The position numbers and the translations under genes are program-made. The notes below the pieces were generated by a model. It saw only the letters and a program-made list of their open reading frames with translations, did not search any database and was not told the origin of the DNA. Shown one piece after another: positions 52,522-61,528 of a stretch of 64,000 nt of DNA (position 1 is the first letter of the stretch; each line of letters begins with the position of its first letter). Source of the DNA: Streptomyces jeddahensis (lineage in GTDB: Bacteria > Actinomycetota > Actinomycetes > Streptomycetales > Streptomycetaceae); NCBI RefSeq assembly GCF_001642995.1, contig NZ_LOHS01000027.1, forward strand, positions 1 to 64,000. The letters are read 5' to 3'.

Positions 52522-53394
52522 TCAGTCCTCGGCCACGGCCCTGCGCACGACGTCAGGAGTGTTCGTGATGATGCCGTCCACGCCGAAGCCCGCGGCCCGC
52601 CGTGTGTTCGCGGCGGTGTCGACGGTCCAGGTGAAGATCTCCAGCGGCTTGCCGTGCGGTCCCTTGAGGGCGTGGATCGCGGACACGTAGTCGGCGGAGA
52701 TCGACGTATGCGTCGCATTGATCTGGTCGGCGAACTCGGCGTACTTCGGCAGGTCCGCGGTCGCCGGTGTGCCGAGGAAGCCCGTCTTGATGTCGGGCCG
52801 CAGAGCATGCACCGTCTGCACGCTCTGCGCGCTGAAGCTCTGGATGACGAGCTTGCTGCTGACGTGGGTGCGGTCGAGCCAGCCCTCGTTGCGCAGCACG
52901 CGCAGTGTCTGCTGCTCGATGCCTGGGTACAGCTCCGGCTTCTTGATCTCCAGGACGAGCTTCTGGTGGTTGTGCGAGACGCGGTTCATGTACTGCTTCA
53001 GCGTCGGCACGCGCGCGCCGGCGTACTCGGGGCCGAACCAGCTGCCCGCGTCGAGGCGGGCGATCTCTGCCGTGGTGAAGTCCGCGACCTTCCACGGGGC
53101 GCGGTCGGGGAAGACCTCCTCGACGTTCGTCGTCCGCTTCAGATTGTCGTCGTGGATCACCACCAGCTCGCCGTCCTTGGTGCGCTGGACGTCGTTCTCG
53201 ACCCAGCGGAACCCCATGTCGGCCGCCCGGTCGACGGCTGCCAAAGTGTTCTCCGGGGCGTAGGCGGAGGCGCCGCGGTGGGCTATGACCAGCGGTTCGT
53301 CGTGCTCGGCGGCGTGAGCTGAGGCTGTGGGGAGGATGAGTGCGCTGACTCCCAGAAGCGCGGCGGTGGTGGCTGCGGCAGGGCGTGCGTACAC
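52522..53394 (-). CDS. secreted glycerophosphodiester phosphodiesterase
   Basis: Hydrolyses glycerophosphodiesters to glycerol 3-phosphate and an alcohol, outside the cell. In 290 residues a signal peptide (ARPAAATTAALLGVSALILPTASAHA) precedes VIAHRGASAYAPENTLAAVDRAADMGFRWVENDVQRTKDGELVVIHDDNLKRTT, with the catalytic pair of His residues (AHRG and IHD) and Glu/Asp metal ligands. The barrel ends IFTWTVDTAANTRRAAGFGVDGIITNTPDVV. GTG 53394 has GAGGAG 5 nt upstream and gives the clean signal peptide. Confidence 0.93.
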   Translation of the reverse strand: MYARPAAATTAALLGVSALILPTASAHAAEHDEPLVIAHRGASAYAPENTLAAVDRAADMGFRWVENDVQRTKDGELVVIHDDNLKRTTNVEEVFPDRAPWKVADFTTAEIARLDAGSWFGPEYAGARVPTLKQYMNRVSHNHQKLVLEIKKPELYPGIEQQTLRVLRNEGWLDRTHVSSKLVIQSFSAQSVQTVHALRPDIKTGFLGTPATADLPKYAEFADQINATHTSISADYVSAIHALKGPHGKPLEIFTWTVDTAANTRRAAGFGVDGIITNTPDVVRRAVAED

Positions 53395-53676
53395 GTGTGC
53401 TCCTCGCATTCGTCGGATCACGGTGTGAGATCACGGACTGCTCGAGCGTGACAGCAGAGGAGCAACGGAAGACAGGTGTCGGATGGCCAGCCGCTGAACA
53501 GAGGTGCCCTCCGCCGGTTGTGCGCCCCGCCCGCGCGCGATGGCTACCAATTCTTTGCAGGAAAATCGCTCACCCGTTCCGGGCGGGCCATACTCTGCCT
53601 CGAGTACGCCCGCTCAGGCGACCATGGGGCAGGGGCCCACAGAGATCGCAGGGCACAAAGGGTGGAAGGGTTGCAC

Positions 53677-54516
53677 ATGCAGGGCACGGTCGACGGATTC
53701 AGCTATGGACTCGTCACCCCGGTGGTGGCGTATGTGATGGCCTGTCTTGGCGGCGCGCTCGGCCTGCGGTGCACGACGAGAGCGCTCCGCACGCCGTCCT
53801 GGCGGCCGGGCTGGCTCGCACTCGGCTCGGCGGCGATCGGGGCCGGAATCTGGACCATGCACTTCGTCGCGATGATGGGATTCACCGTCAAAGGGGTTCC
53901 GATCCACTACGACAAGCCCACGACCTTCGCAAGCCTGGGCATCGCGGTCGTCATGGTCGGCATCGGAATCTTCATCGTGGGCTACCGGGGCGCCAAGGGA
54001 GCGGCCCTCTTCACCGGGGGCACCATCACGGGGCTGGGCGTCGCCTCGATGCACTACCTGGGAATGGCCGGAATGCGTCTGCCCGGGGAGCTGGAGTACA
54101 ACACCCTTATGGTCGCCGTCTCCGTGGTGATCGCCATGGCGGCCGCCACCGCGTCCCTGTGGGCCGCCGGCCAGGTCAGGGGGTTCCGGTGGAGCCTGGG
54201 CGCGAGCCTCGTCATGGGCCTCGCGGTCAGCGGCATGCACTACACGGGCATGGCGGCCCTCCGTGTGCAGTTGCACGGTTCGACCGGATCTCCGGTCGAC
54301 CACTCGTCCGCCGAGGTGCTCGCGCCCATGATGATCGGCCCACTTGTCATCCTCGTCGTAGCCGGCGCGGTGGTGATGCTCGACCCGCTGCTGGTGGCGG
54401 GCAGGCCTGCCTGGCAGGGCACCGCCGGCGCACCGCTCCCCACGACCCGCTCGCCCGTGCGCGCCGGCCACCGTCCGCCGCGCTCCGGCGACCCCCGCAC
54501 CCCGCAGAGCTGGTGA
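53677..54516 (+). CDS. MHYT-domain integral membrane sensor
   Basis: A 279-residue protein with seven predicted transmembrane helices and three MHYT-type motifs: TMHFVAMMG, SMHYLGMAG and GMHYTGMAA, which may bind copper and sense gases or redox state. Unlike the Pseudomonas relatives it has no GGDEF, EAL or kinase domain; the C-terminal 45 residues are a Pro/Arg tail. ATG 53677 has GGAAGG 6 nt upstream. It lies directly before uvrB, but uvrB has its own promoter. Function unknown. Confidence 0.85.
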   Translation: MQGTVDGFSYGLVTPVVAYVMACLGGALGLRCTTRALRTPSWRPGWLALGSAAIGAGIWTMHFVAMMGFTVKGVPIHYDKPTTFASLGIAVVMVGIGIFIVGYRGAKGAALFTGGTITGLGVASMHYLGMAGMRLPGELEYNTLMVAVSVVIAMAAATASLWAAGQVRGFRWSLGASLVMGLAVSGMHYTGMAALRVQLHGSTGSPVDHSSAEVLAPMMIGPLVILVVAGAVVMLDPLLVAGRPAWQGTAGAPLPTTRSPVRAGHRPPRSGDPRTPQSW

Positions 54517-54555
54517 CCACGCGCTGACCTGCACAAACCCGCTGGCCGGCCCCCG

Positions 54556-54578
54556 TTGTCAGTGGGGGGTCGTACGGT
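54556..54578 (+). promoter_or_regulatory. PafBC-type DNA-damage promoter of uvrB
   Basis: TTGTCAGTG (54556-54564), 8 nt, TACGGT (54573-54578): an exact match to TTGTCRGTG-N8-TAnnnT. ATG 54586 begins 7 nt after the -10, predicting a leaderless mRNA. Confidence 0.85.
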
Positions 54579-54585
54579 GGACTCC

Positions 54586-56751
54586 ATGCGGCCCGTATCC
54601 AAGATCGAACGCACGGTGGCGCCCTTCGAGGTCGTCAGCCCCTACCAGCCCAGCGGCGACCAGCCGGCGGCCATCGCCGAGCTGGAGCGGCGCATCACCG
54701 CAGGTGAGAAGGACGTCGTCCTGCTCGGCGCGACCGGCACCGGCAAGTCGGCCACCACCGCGTGGATGATCGAGAAGCTCCAGCGCCCCACGCTCGTGAT
54801 GGCGCCGAACAAGACGCTGGCCGCCCAGCTGGCGAACGAGTTCCGCGAGCTGCTGCCCAACAACGCCGTCGAGTACTTCGTCTCGTACTACGACTACTAC
54901 CAGCCCGAGGCATACGTCCCGCAGTCCGACACCTACATCGAGAAGGACTCCTCGATCAACGAGGAGGTCGAGCGCCTGCGCCACTCCGCGACGAACTCGC
55001 TGCTGACCCGCCGCGACGTCGTCGTGGTCGCCTCCGTCTCCTGTATCTACGGCCTCGGCACCCCACAGGAGTACGTGGACCGCATGGTCCCCCTCAAGGT
55101 CGGCGAGGAGATCGACCGGGATGATCTGCTGCGCCGCTTCGTCGACATCCAGTACACGCGCAACGACATGGCGTTCACCCGGGGCACCTTCCGGGTCCGC
55201 GGCGACACCATCGAGATCTTCCCGGTCTATGAGGAACTGGCCGTCCGCATCGAGATGTTCGGCGACGAGATCGAAGCCCTGTCCACGCTGCATCCGCTCA
55301 CGGGCGAGGTCATGAGCGACGACGAGCAGCTCTATGTCTTCCCGGCCTCCCACTATGTGGCCGGCCCGGAGCGCATGGAGAAGGCCGTCAACGGCATCGA
55401 GAAGGAGCTCGAGGAGCGCCTCGCCGAACTGGAGAAGCAGGGCAAGCTCCTGGAGGCCCAGCGGCTGCGCATGCGCACCACCTACGACCTGGAGATGCTC
55501 CGCCAGATCGGCTCCTGCTCCGGCGTCGAGAACTACTCGATGCACTTCGACGACCGCGAGCCCGGCTCCCCGCCCAACACCCTCCTGGACTACTTCCCTG
55601 ACGACTTCCTGCTGGTCATCGACGAGTCGCACAACACGGTCCCGCAGATCGGCGCCATGTACGAGGGCGACGCATCCCGCAAGCGCACCCTCGTCGAGCA
55701 CGGCTTCCGGCTGCCGTCCGCCCTCGACAACCGCCCGTTGAAGTGGGAGGAGTTCCAGGAGCGCATCGGGCAGACCGTGTACCTCTCGGCGACCCCCGGC
55801 AAGTACGAGCTTTCCCGCGCCGACGGGTACGTGGAGCAGATCATCCGCCCCACCGGCCTCGTCGACCCGGAGGTCGTGGTCAAGCCCACGCACGGGCAGA
55901 TCGACGACCTGGTGCACGAGATCCGCAAGCGCACCGAGAAGGACGAGCGTGTCCTGGTCACCACGCTCACCAAGAAGATGGCCGAGGACCTCACGGACTA
56001 CTTCCTGGAACTGGGCATTCAGGTCCGCTATCTGCACAGCGACGTCGACACCCTGCGTCGCGTCGAGCTCCTTCGCGAGCTGCGGTCCGGCGAGTTCGAC
56101 GTGCTGGTGGGCATCAACCTGCTGCGTGAGGGCCTCGACCTGCCCGAGGTCTCCCTGGTGTCGATCCTCGACGCCGACAAGGAGGGCTTCCTGCGCTCGG
56201 GCACTTCGCTGATCCAGACCATCGGCCGCGCGGCGCGCAACGTCTCCGGCCAGGTCCATATGTACGCCGACAAGATCACCCCGGCGATGGAGAAGGCCAT
56301 CGAGGAGACCAATCGCCGCCGGGAGAAGCAGGTCGCGTACAACAAGGCGAACGGCATCGATCCGCAACCGCTCCGCAAGAAGATCAACGACATCGTGGCG
56401 ACCATCGCACGCGAGGAGATCGACACCGAGCAGCTTCTGGGTACGGGATACCGCCAGGCGAAGGACGGCAAGGGCGGCAAGGTGCCGGTGCCCTCGCGCG
56501 GCGGTGCGGCGGCCGCGGCCGGCAAGGGCGCCAAGCCTGCCAAACCGGCCAAGTCGGCCAAGGGCAAGGTGAAGGAGGCCGTGCCCACCGACCGGCCGGC
56601 GGCCGAACTCGCCGGTCAGATCGAGGAGTTGACCGAGCGGATGCGTGCCGCTGCCGCCGATCTGCAGTTCGAGATCGCGGCGCGGCTGCGCGACGAGGTG
56701 GCGGAGATGAAGAAGGAGCTGCGCCAGATGAAGGAGGCGGGCCTGGCCTGA
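54586..56751 (+). CDS. uvrB: excinuclease ABC subunit UvrB
   Basis: Damage-verification helicase of nucleotide excision repair; loads with UvrA and then recruits UvrC. In 721 residues Walker A GATGTGKS is at 48-55, the beta-hairpin that clamps DNA is in [21 protein letters not shown], the helicase motifs include [22 protein letters not shown] and [27 protein letters not shown], then [10 protein letters not shown] Lys/Ala-rich linker ([20 protein letters not shown]) joins the C-terminal UVR domain ([31 protein letters not shown]), which binds UvrC. ATG 54586 is fixed by homology and the promoter. Confidence 0.98.
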   Translation: MRPVSKIERTVAPFEVVSPYQPSGDQPAAIAELERRITAGEKDVVLLGATGTGKSATTAWMIEKLQRPTLVMAPNKTLAAQLANEFRELLPNNAVEYFVSYYDYYQPEAYVPQSDTYIEKDSSINEEVERLRHSATNSLLTRRDVVVVASVSCIYGLGTPQEYVDRMVPLKVGEEIDRDDLLRRFVDIQYTRNDMAFTRGTFRVRGDTIEIFPVYEELAVRIEMFGDEIEALSTLHPLTGEVMSDDEQLYVFPASHYVAGPERMEKAVNGIEKELEERLAELEKQGKLLEAQRLRMRTTYDLEMLRQIGSCSGVENYSMHFDDREPGSPPNTLLDYFPDDFLLVIDESHNTVPQIGAMYEGDASRKRTLVEHGFRLPSALDNRPLKWEEFQERIGQTVYLSATPGKYELSRADGYVEQIIRPTGLVDPEVVVKPTHGQIDDLVHEIRKRTEKDERVLVTTLTKKMAEDLTDYFLELGIQVRYLHSDVDTLRRVELLRELRSGEFDVLVGINLLREGLDLPEVSLVSILDADKEGFLRSGTSLIQTIGRAARNVSGQVHMYADKITPAMEKAIEETNRRREKQVAYNKANGIDPQPLRKKINDIVATIAREEIDTEQLLGTGYRQAKDGKGGKVPVPSRGGAAAAAGKGAKPAKPAKSAKGKVKEAVPTDRPAAELAGQIEELTERMRAAAADLQFEIAARLRDEVAEMKKELRQMKEAGLA

Positions 56752-56845
56752 CGACGGATTCCCGGGGTACCAAGGATCCCCGGGGTCTGGCTGCGAACTC
56801 CGATGTGTTGCAAGACCGACACAAAGTGCCGCCCGCCGGGCGGCA

Positions 56846-56868
56846 CTGTCAGTGGCCGTGCATAGGGT
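56846..56868 (+). promoter_or_regulatory. PafBC-type promoter match upstream of terD
   Basis: CTGTCAGTG (56846-56854), 8 nt, TAGGGT (56863-56868): differs from TTGTCRGTG-N8-TAnnnT only in the first base. A leader of about 50 nt with AGGGGA precedes GTG 56923, so this message is not leaderless. Confidence 0.65.
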
Positions 56869-56922
56869 GCTGAGCAACCGCACTGGCTGCGGTTCAGGGG
56901 AGAGTTCGAGAGGGGACAGCAC

Positions 56923-57501
56923 GTGACGGTCAACATGACCAAGGGTCAGGCCATCAGTCTGCAGAAGAACGACGGGGGCACCCTGACCGCGGTGCGTATG
57001 GGACTCGGCTGGCAGGCGGCCCCGAGGCGCGGACTGTTCGGTTCGCGCACCCGGGAGGTCGACCTCGACGCCTCGGCCGTGCTGTTCGCGGACAAGCAGC
57101 CGGTCGACGTCGTGTTCTTCCGCCATCTCGTCAGCGACGACGGCTCTGTGCGGCACACCGGTGACAACCTCGTCGGCGGTGTGGGCCAGGGCGGGGACGA
57201 CGAGGCGATCCTCGTCGACCTGCAGCGCATCCCGGTCCACATCGACCAGATCGTCTTCACGGTGAACTCGTTCACCGGCCAGACGTTCCAGGAGGTGCAG
57301 AACGCGTTCTGCCGGCTGGTCGACGAGACCAACGGCCAAGAGCTCGCTCGCTACACGCTCGACGGCGGCGGCGCGTACACGGCGCAGATCATGGCGAAGG
57401 TGCACCGCGCCGGCTCGGGCTGGCAGATGACCGCCCTGGGCACGCCGGCCAACGGCCGCACTTTCCAGGACCTGATGCCGGCCATCCTGCCGCACCTGTA
57501 G
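56923..57501 (+). CDS. TerD-family calcium-binding stress protein
   Basis: A 192-residue TerD protein: NMTKGQAISLQKNDGGTLTAVRMGLGW, REVDLDASAVLF, DDGSVRHTGDNLVGGVGQGGDDEAILVDLQRIP and VNSFTGQTFQEVQNAFCRLVDETNGQELARY. The acidic loops (DLDAS, GDDE) bind Ca2+ in characterised relatives; TerD proteins occur in tellurite-resistance and general stress clusters. GTG 56923 has AGGGGA 6 nt upstream. It is the first of a Ter group with the large TerD-like gene and terC. Confidence 0.92.
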   Translation: MTVNMTKGQAISLQKNDGGTLTAVRMGLGWQAAPRRGLFGSRTREVDLDASAVLFADKQPVDVVFFRHLVSDDGSVRHTGDNLVGGVGQGGDDEAILVDLQRIPVHIDQIVFTVNSFTGQTFQEVQNAFCRLVDETNGQELARYTLDGGGAYTAQIMAKVHRAGSGWQMTALGTPANGRTFQDLMPAILPHL

Positions 57502-57686
57502 CCGCGTCGGGCGGGCACAGCCCAGCGGAAGCACCGACGGCACAACACGAGCACCACCGGGCGGGCACTCACAGGCGCGGGATCTCCAGCCCGTACACCA
57601 GGAGCGAGCTGGAGGATCCGCGTTCGCGCAACGACGCCACGAGCACCACGGGCGCCACAGCCCACGAGCACGGAGAGTACGCAGCA

Positions 57687-57740
57687 GGGAACAGCCGCAG
57701 CTGCTCGTAGAGCGGGAACAGCCGCAGCTGCTCGTAGAGG
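57687..57740. repeat. 27-bp direct duplication
   Basis: 57687-57713 and 57714-57740 are the same 27-mer apart from the last base (begins GGGAACAGCCGCAGC). It lies just before the ribosome-binding site of the large TerD-like gene. The rest of 57502-57686 shows GCACCACCGG or CGGGCGCC motifs repeated irregularly and no gene. Confidence 0.85.
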
Positions 57741-57752
57741 GGGACGAAGGCG

Positions 57753-59798
57753 ATGACGGCCGAGCTGGTCCGGGGGCAGAATCACCCCCTCACCCAGACC
57801 CGTCTGGAAATACGGGTGTCGGCCGGCAAGCCGGTCGTGGCGGGTGCCACGCTGGGCGACGAGCAGGGCAGGGTGCCGGGCGCGGAATGGGTGGTCCATC
57901 CCGGGTCACCGATTCTGCCCGGGCTCGAGGTCTCCAAGCAGGCCGCGGCCGACCACCGCCTCGCGGTGGACCTGGGCGTACTGCCGGAGTCGGTGCACCG
58001 GGTCAGTGTCCTGCTCGCGCTGCCCGTGAGCGTCGGGGGCCCAGTCCGGTTCGGAGCCCTCGCGGCCCCCTTCGTGGCGGTCACCGGACTCGACGGCAGC
58101 GAGGTCGCCAGCTACACCATCACGGGGCTGGACGCGGAGTCCGCCGTGGTCGCCCTGGAGCTCTACCGTCGGCAGGACGCCTGGAAGGTGCGCGCCATCG
58201 GACAGGGGTACGCGGGCGGCCTCGCCGCACTGCTGACCGACCAAGGACTCGGGGAAGCGGCGCAACAGCTCGCACATGCGATCAACGACGCGGTGACGCA
58301 GGGCCTCGCCCGCGCGGTTGCGACCCCACCGCCGCGCCCGTCGGGCGAGACACGGGTGCGTACGGCATCACCTGGAGCGGGTGCCACGAGTGCGCAGGCG
58401 GGTGCCCAGAACGGACCCGGCACGGCTGCGGCTCCCTCGGGCACTCCGGATGCGGCGCCGTCCACCGGGTCGCCCAGCCCCGTGGATCCGGTAACCGCAC
58501 CAGCCGGCGCCCAGGCTGCACCGGCGGGCGCGCAGCCCGCACTAGGCGGCGGCAGGGCTCCCTCTTCAGGCGGCCCCATCAACTACACGCATCCGGGCCG
58601 CCAGACCGCCACGCCCCCGGCGCCGCCACCGCCCACAGCGCCTCCCCCCGGCCCCGGGCAGCCCGCCCAGCCGGTCGCGGGCGACGCCACGGGCTGGTCC
58701 ATGGAAGAGCGGCTCTACAACCAGGTGTGGGGCATGTTCGAGGACCTCGCCCGCACGGCCGCGGCCTACCGCAGCGCCGTCGACTTCGCCGACTCCCGCA
58801 TGGAGCAGGAACTCGACAAGGTCCTCTCCGACCCGCGCAGCCGCATCGGCGGCGCCGGTGACGCAGCGCGGGAGGCAGCCCGCGCCAGACACGCCCGACT
58901 CGTGGACCAGGCCCGGCAGGTACTCGACCGCGACCTCGCCCAGCTCCGCGCCGAGGCCGACGTCGTCGAGCCCGCCCTGCCCCCTGCCTACGCCCGCTGG
59001 GACAACCCGGTCTGGCATGCCTACCGGGCGCCGACGGAGATACCGATGGCCCTGCGCCTGGGCGATCTCCATCTGCCCGAGCGCGCCGATCTCCGGATCC
59101 CGATGCTCCTGCGGCTGCCGCTGGAGCGCGGCCTGTGGATCGACAGCGGCCGGTCCTCTTCGGGCACCGCGTCGTTCACGGACTCCGGGCAGTTGCGCCG
59201 CCTCGCCCTGGACGCGGCCGTCGCCCATGCCGCGCGTCTGCTCGCCGCCTATCCGGCGGGCGAGTTCACCGTGCACATCATCGACGCTGCCGGCTCCGGT
59301 GCCGGGCCGCTCGCGCCACTCGTGGCGGCCGGTGTGCTGGCCGGGCCGCCGGCCGTCGGTCTAACGGGCGTCTCCGGCGTGCTCGCCCAGCTCACGCAGC
59401 GTGTGGACCTCGTACAGATGGCGATACGCAACGGCGCCACGGACGCACTGCCGGCCGGCCTGGACACCGCACAGCAGCTGCTGATCGTCAACGACTTCCC
59501 GGGCGCCTTCGACGACCGCGCCGTGACACAGCTGCGCTATCTAGCGGACGAGGGCCCGGCCGTCGGTGTGCACCTGATGCTGGTGGCCGACCGCGAGGAC
59601 GCCGCGGCGTACGGTCCGTTGCTCGACCCGCTGTGGCGGTCGATGCTGCGCCTGACGCCGGTCCCCGACGACCACCTGGCCGACCCCTGGGTCGGCCACG
59701 CATGGACGTACGAACCGCCGCTCGTCCCGCCCGGCAGCCAGGTCCTGCACCATGTGCTGAACCAGGTCGCCGCCGCGCGCGGCCCGTGGAATCCTTGA
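57753..59798 (+). CDS. large TerD-like protein with a C-terminal ATPase-like domain
   Basis: A 681-residue protein. Residues 1-180 form a TerD-like beta-sandwich (LVRGQNHPLTQTRLEIRVSAGKPVVAGATLGDEQGRV, LSRLPESVHRVSVLLAL-like region, DAWKVRAIGQGYAGGLAALL). A disordered Ala/Pro/Gly linker (about 190-310) follows, then a helical segment (WSMEERLYNQVWGMFEDLARTAAAYRSAVDFADSRMEQELDKVL). The last 280 residues (ALRLGDLHLPERADLRIPMLLRLPLERGLWIDSG, FTVHIIDAAGSGAGPLAPL, LLIVNDFP, GVHLMLVADRED) resemble the RecA-like fold of FtsK/HerA-type proteins, but a Walker A is missing. It probably acts in a stress complex with TerD. ATG 57753 follows GAAGG. Confidence 0.8.
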   Translation: MTAELVRGQNHPLTQTRLEIRVSAGKPVVAGATLGDEQGRVPGAEWVVHPGSPILPGLEVSKQAAADHRLAVDLGVLPESVHRVSVLLALPVSVGGPVRFGALAAPFVAVTGLDGSEVASYTITGLDAESAVVALELYRRQDAWKVRAIGQGYAGGLAALLTDQGLGEAAQQLAHAINDAVTQGLARAVATPPPRPSGETRVRTASPGAGATSAQAGAQNGPGTAAAPSGTPDAAPSTGSPSPVDPVTAPAGAQAAPAGAQPALGGGRAPSSGGPINYTHPGRQTATPPAPPPPTAPPPGPGQPAQPVAGDATGWSMEERLYNQVWGMFEDLARTAAAYRSAVDFADSRMEQELDKVLSDPRSRIGGAGDAAREAARARHARLVDQARQVLDRDLAQLRAEADVVEPALPPAYARWDNPVWHAYRAPTEIPMALRLGDLHLPERADLRIPMLLRLPLERGLWIDSGRSSSGTASFTDSGQLRRLALDAAVAHAARLLAAYPAGEFTVHIIDAAGSGAGPLAPLVAAGVLAGPPAVGLTGVSGVLAQLTQRVDLVQMAIRNGATDALPAGLDTAQQLLIVNDFPGAFDDRAVTQLRYLADEGPAVGVHLMLVADREDAAAYGPLLDPLWRSMLRLTPVPDDHLADPWVGHAWTYEPPLVPPGSQVLHHVLNQVAAARGPWNP

Positions 59799-59987
59799 GG
59801 AGCCGGTGAGGGTCCCTGAGGACCCGCTGCAGGCGGCTCCCCGAGTCCGTGGTCGTCCCTGTCGGCGTCAACCCTGCAACCGATCCGACCCCCCAAACGA
59901 AGCTAAAGCGCGCCTCTGACCTGCGGATTTGGGGTGTGCTTTACCTCACCCTTTACCTTTCCTTGGTGATTCAAGTAGTGTGGTTCC

Positions 59988-60157
59988 CGCGGAGGGGAGT
60001 ACTCCTGCTGCGGCGTTCCCGTCAATACGGACCAGGCCAGGTCCCGGGGCGTCGGCCCGAGGCGAACGCGCGTCATGCGCGACACATGCCTCCTGGGTGG
60101 AAGAGACCTCCGGCAGCGACGCGCTGAAAGATGACGTTACGTACTGCCGGAGGCGCA
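59988..60157 (+). promoter_or_regulatory. yybP-ykoY-type Mn2+ riboswitch controlling terC translation
   Basis: The yybP-ykoY hallmarks are present: GGGGAGTA in the first loop (59994-60001) and CCGTCAATACGG in the second (60019-60030), joined by helices and closed by P1. CGGAGG (59990-59995) pairs with CCTCCG (60107-60112) in P1, just after AAGAGA, as in known members. CCTCCGGCAG (60107-60116) is also the exact reverse complement of CTGCCGGAGG (60144-60153), which contains the terC Shine-Dalgarno. P1 and the SD-blocking helix are mutually exclusive. The region 59799-59987 has no gene; TTACCTC-like direct repeats around 59940 may mark the promoter. Confidence 0.8.
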
Positions 60158-61180
60158 GTGGATGTTTCCCTGACCCTATGGGTCCTCACGATCCTGGGCC
60201 TGAGTGCCCTGATCGCGGTCGATTTCTTCATCGGCCGCAAACCCCATGACGTATCGATCAAGGAAGCCGGAATCTGGACGGTCGTCTGGATCGTCCTGGC
60301 GGCCCTGTTCGGCGTCGGCCTGTTGATCTTCGGGGGCGGTCAGCCCGCCGGAGAGTTCTTCGCGGGCTTCATCACCGAGAAGTCGCTGAGCGTCGACAAC
60401 CTCTTCGTCTTCGTCCTGATCATGGCGAAGTTCGCGGTGCCGACGCAGTACCAGCAGCGCGTGCTGCTCATCGGTGTGCTGATCGCCCTGGTCCTGCGCG
60501 CGGTGTTCATCGCGGCGGGTGCCGCGATCATCGCGAGCTTCTCGTGGGTCTTCTACATATTCGGCGCCTTCCTGATCTACACCGCCTGGAAGCTGATCCA
60601 GGAGGCCAGGGCCGACGAGGAGGACGAGGAGTACGAGGAGAACCGGCTGCTCAAGGCCGCCGAGAAGCGCTTCGGGGTGGCCGACCGCTACCACGGCACC
60701 AAGCTGTGGATCCAGCAGAACGGCAAGCGCGTCATGACCCCGATGCTGGTCGTGATGCTGGCGATCGGCACCACGGACGTGCTCTTCGCGCTGGACTCCA
60801 TCCCTGCGATCTTCGGTCTCACCGAGGACCCGTACATCGTCTTCACCGCCAACGCCTTTGCCCTGATGGGTCTGCGGCAGCTGTACTTCCTCATCGGCGG
60901 GCTGCTCAAGAAGCTGGTCCACCTCAGCTACGGGCTGTCGGTCATCCTCGGCTTCATCGGCGTCAAGCTGGTGCTGCACGCGCTGCACGAGTCGGGCCTG
61001 CACGTCCCGGAGATCTCCATTCCGGTCTCGCTGGGCGTCATCTGCACCGTCCTGATCGTCACGACGATCACCAGCCTGATGGCGTCCAAGAAGCAGGCCG
61101 AGGCTGAGGCGAAGGCCGCGGAGACGGCCGAGGCCGCCGAAGCGGCGGGGGAGACCTCGAAGAACAGCGTCGGCAGCTGA
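60158..61180 (+). CDS. terC: TerC/Alx-family membrane protein, probable Mn2+ exporter
   Basis: A 340-residue TerC protein. Eight hydrophobic segments are seen, starting VSLTLWVLTILGLSALIAVDFFIGRK, with the metal-site acidic residues of the family in AVDFF, SLSVDNLFVFVLIM, and the second repeat TTDVLFALDSIPAIFGLT. A soluble loop (ADEEDEEYEENRLL) and a C-terminal Ala/Glu tail flank them. Alx and TerC-type proteins export Mn2+, consistent with the Mn riboswitch upstream. GTG 60158 is chosen because GGAGG lies 4 nt upstream and is the riboswitch target; an ATG at 60131 would be inside the blocked region. Confidence 0.93.
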   Translation: MDVSLTLWVLTILGLSALIAVDFFIGRKPHDVSIKEAGIWTVVWIVLAALFGVGLLIFGGGQPAGEFFAGFITEKSLSVDNLFVFVLIMAKFAVPTQYQQRVLLIGVLIALVLRAVFIAAGAAIIASFSWVFYIFGAFLIYTAWKLIQEARADEEDEEYEENRLLKAAEKRFGVADRYHGTKLWIQQNGKRVMTPMLVVMLAIGTTDVLFALDSIPAIFGLTEDPYIVFTANAFALMGLRQLYFLIGGLLKKLVHLSYGLSVILGFIGVKLVLHALHESGLHVPEISIPVSLGVICTVLIVTTITSLMASKKQAEAEAKAAETAEAAEAAGETSKNSVGS

Positions 61181-61201
61181 CGGCAGCTGCGGTTGACCGC
61201 G

Positions 61202-61261
61202 GGTGCCGGGCGATTGCGCCCGGCACCGTCGGCGGCCGAGGAATCGGCCGCCGACGGTGCC
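61202..61261 (+). terminator. two overlapping hairpins after terC
   Basis: GGTGCCGGGCG (61202-61212) pairs with CGCCCGGCACC (61217-61227). Alternatively GGCACCGTCGGCGGCCG (61222-61238) pairs with CGGCCGCCGACGGTGCC (61245-61261). They share 61222-61227 and cannot both form fully. Either can end the terC message. Confidence 0.65.
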
Positions 61262-61345
61262 ACCGGCCGGGGAAGCGTGAGTGGCCGCGGCGCTATCGCC
61301 AGCCGCGGTTCACCGCTCATAGCGCCGTCGGTCGGCGACGGAAAG

Positions 61346-61417
61346 CGTCCGTTAGGCAGAAAGGCGCCCGGTAGGCAGGAAGGCGCCCGGTAGGCAGGAA
61401 GGCGCCCGGTAGGCAGA
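61346..61417. repeat. 19-bp tandem repeats between terC and the antiporter gene
   Basis: Three consecutive 19-mers begin at 61361, 61380 and 61399 (AAGGCGCCCGGTAGGCAGG; the last base of the third is A), with a decayed unit at 61346-61360. The rest of 61262-61528 contains GGCGCTCG-like fragments and the start region of the next gene, and no other feature. Confidence 0.85.
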
Positions 61418-61528
61418 GAGGCGCTCGACAGGAGGCACTCATCAGCAGGCGCTCGTGAGCAAAGCGCCCGGGGCTCGCCGGGCATGCCTGGAATGCACCA
61501 TCTGTACTCGTCTGAAAGCATCAACATC

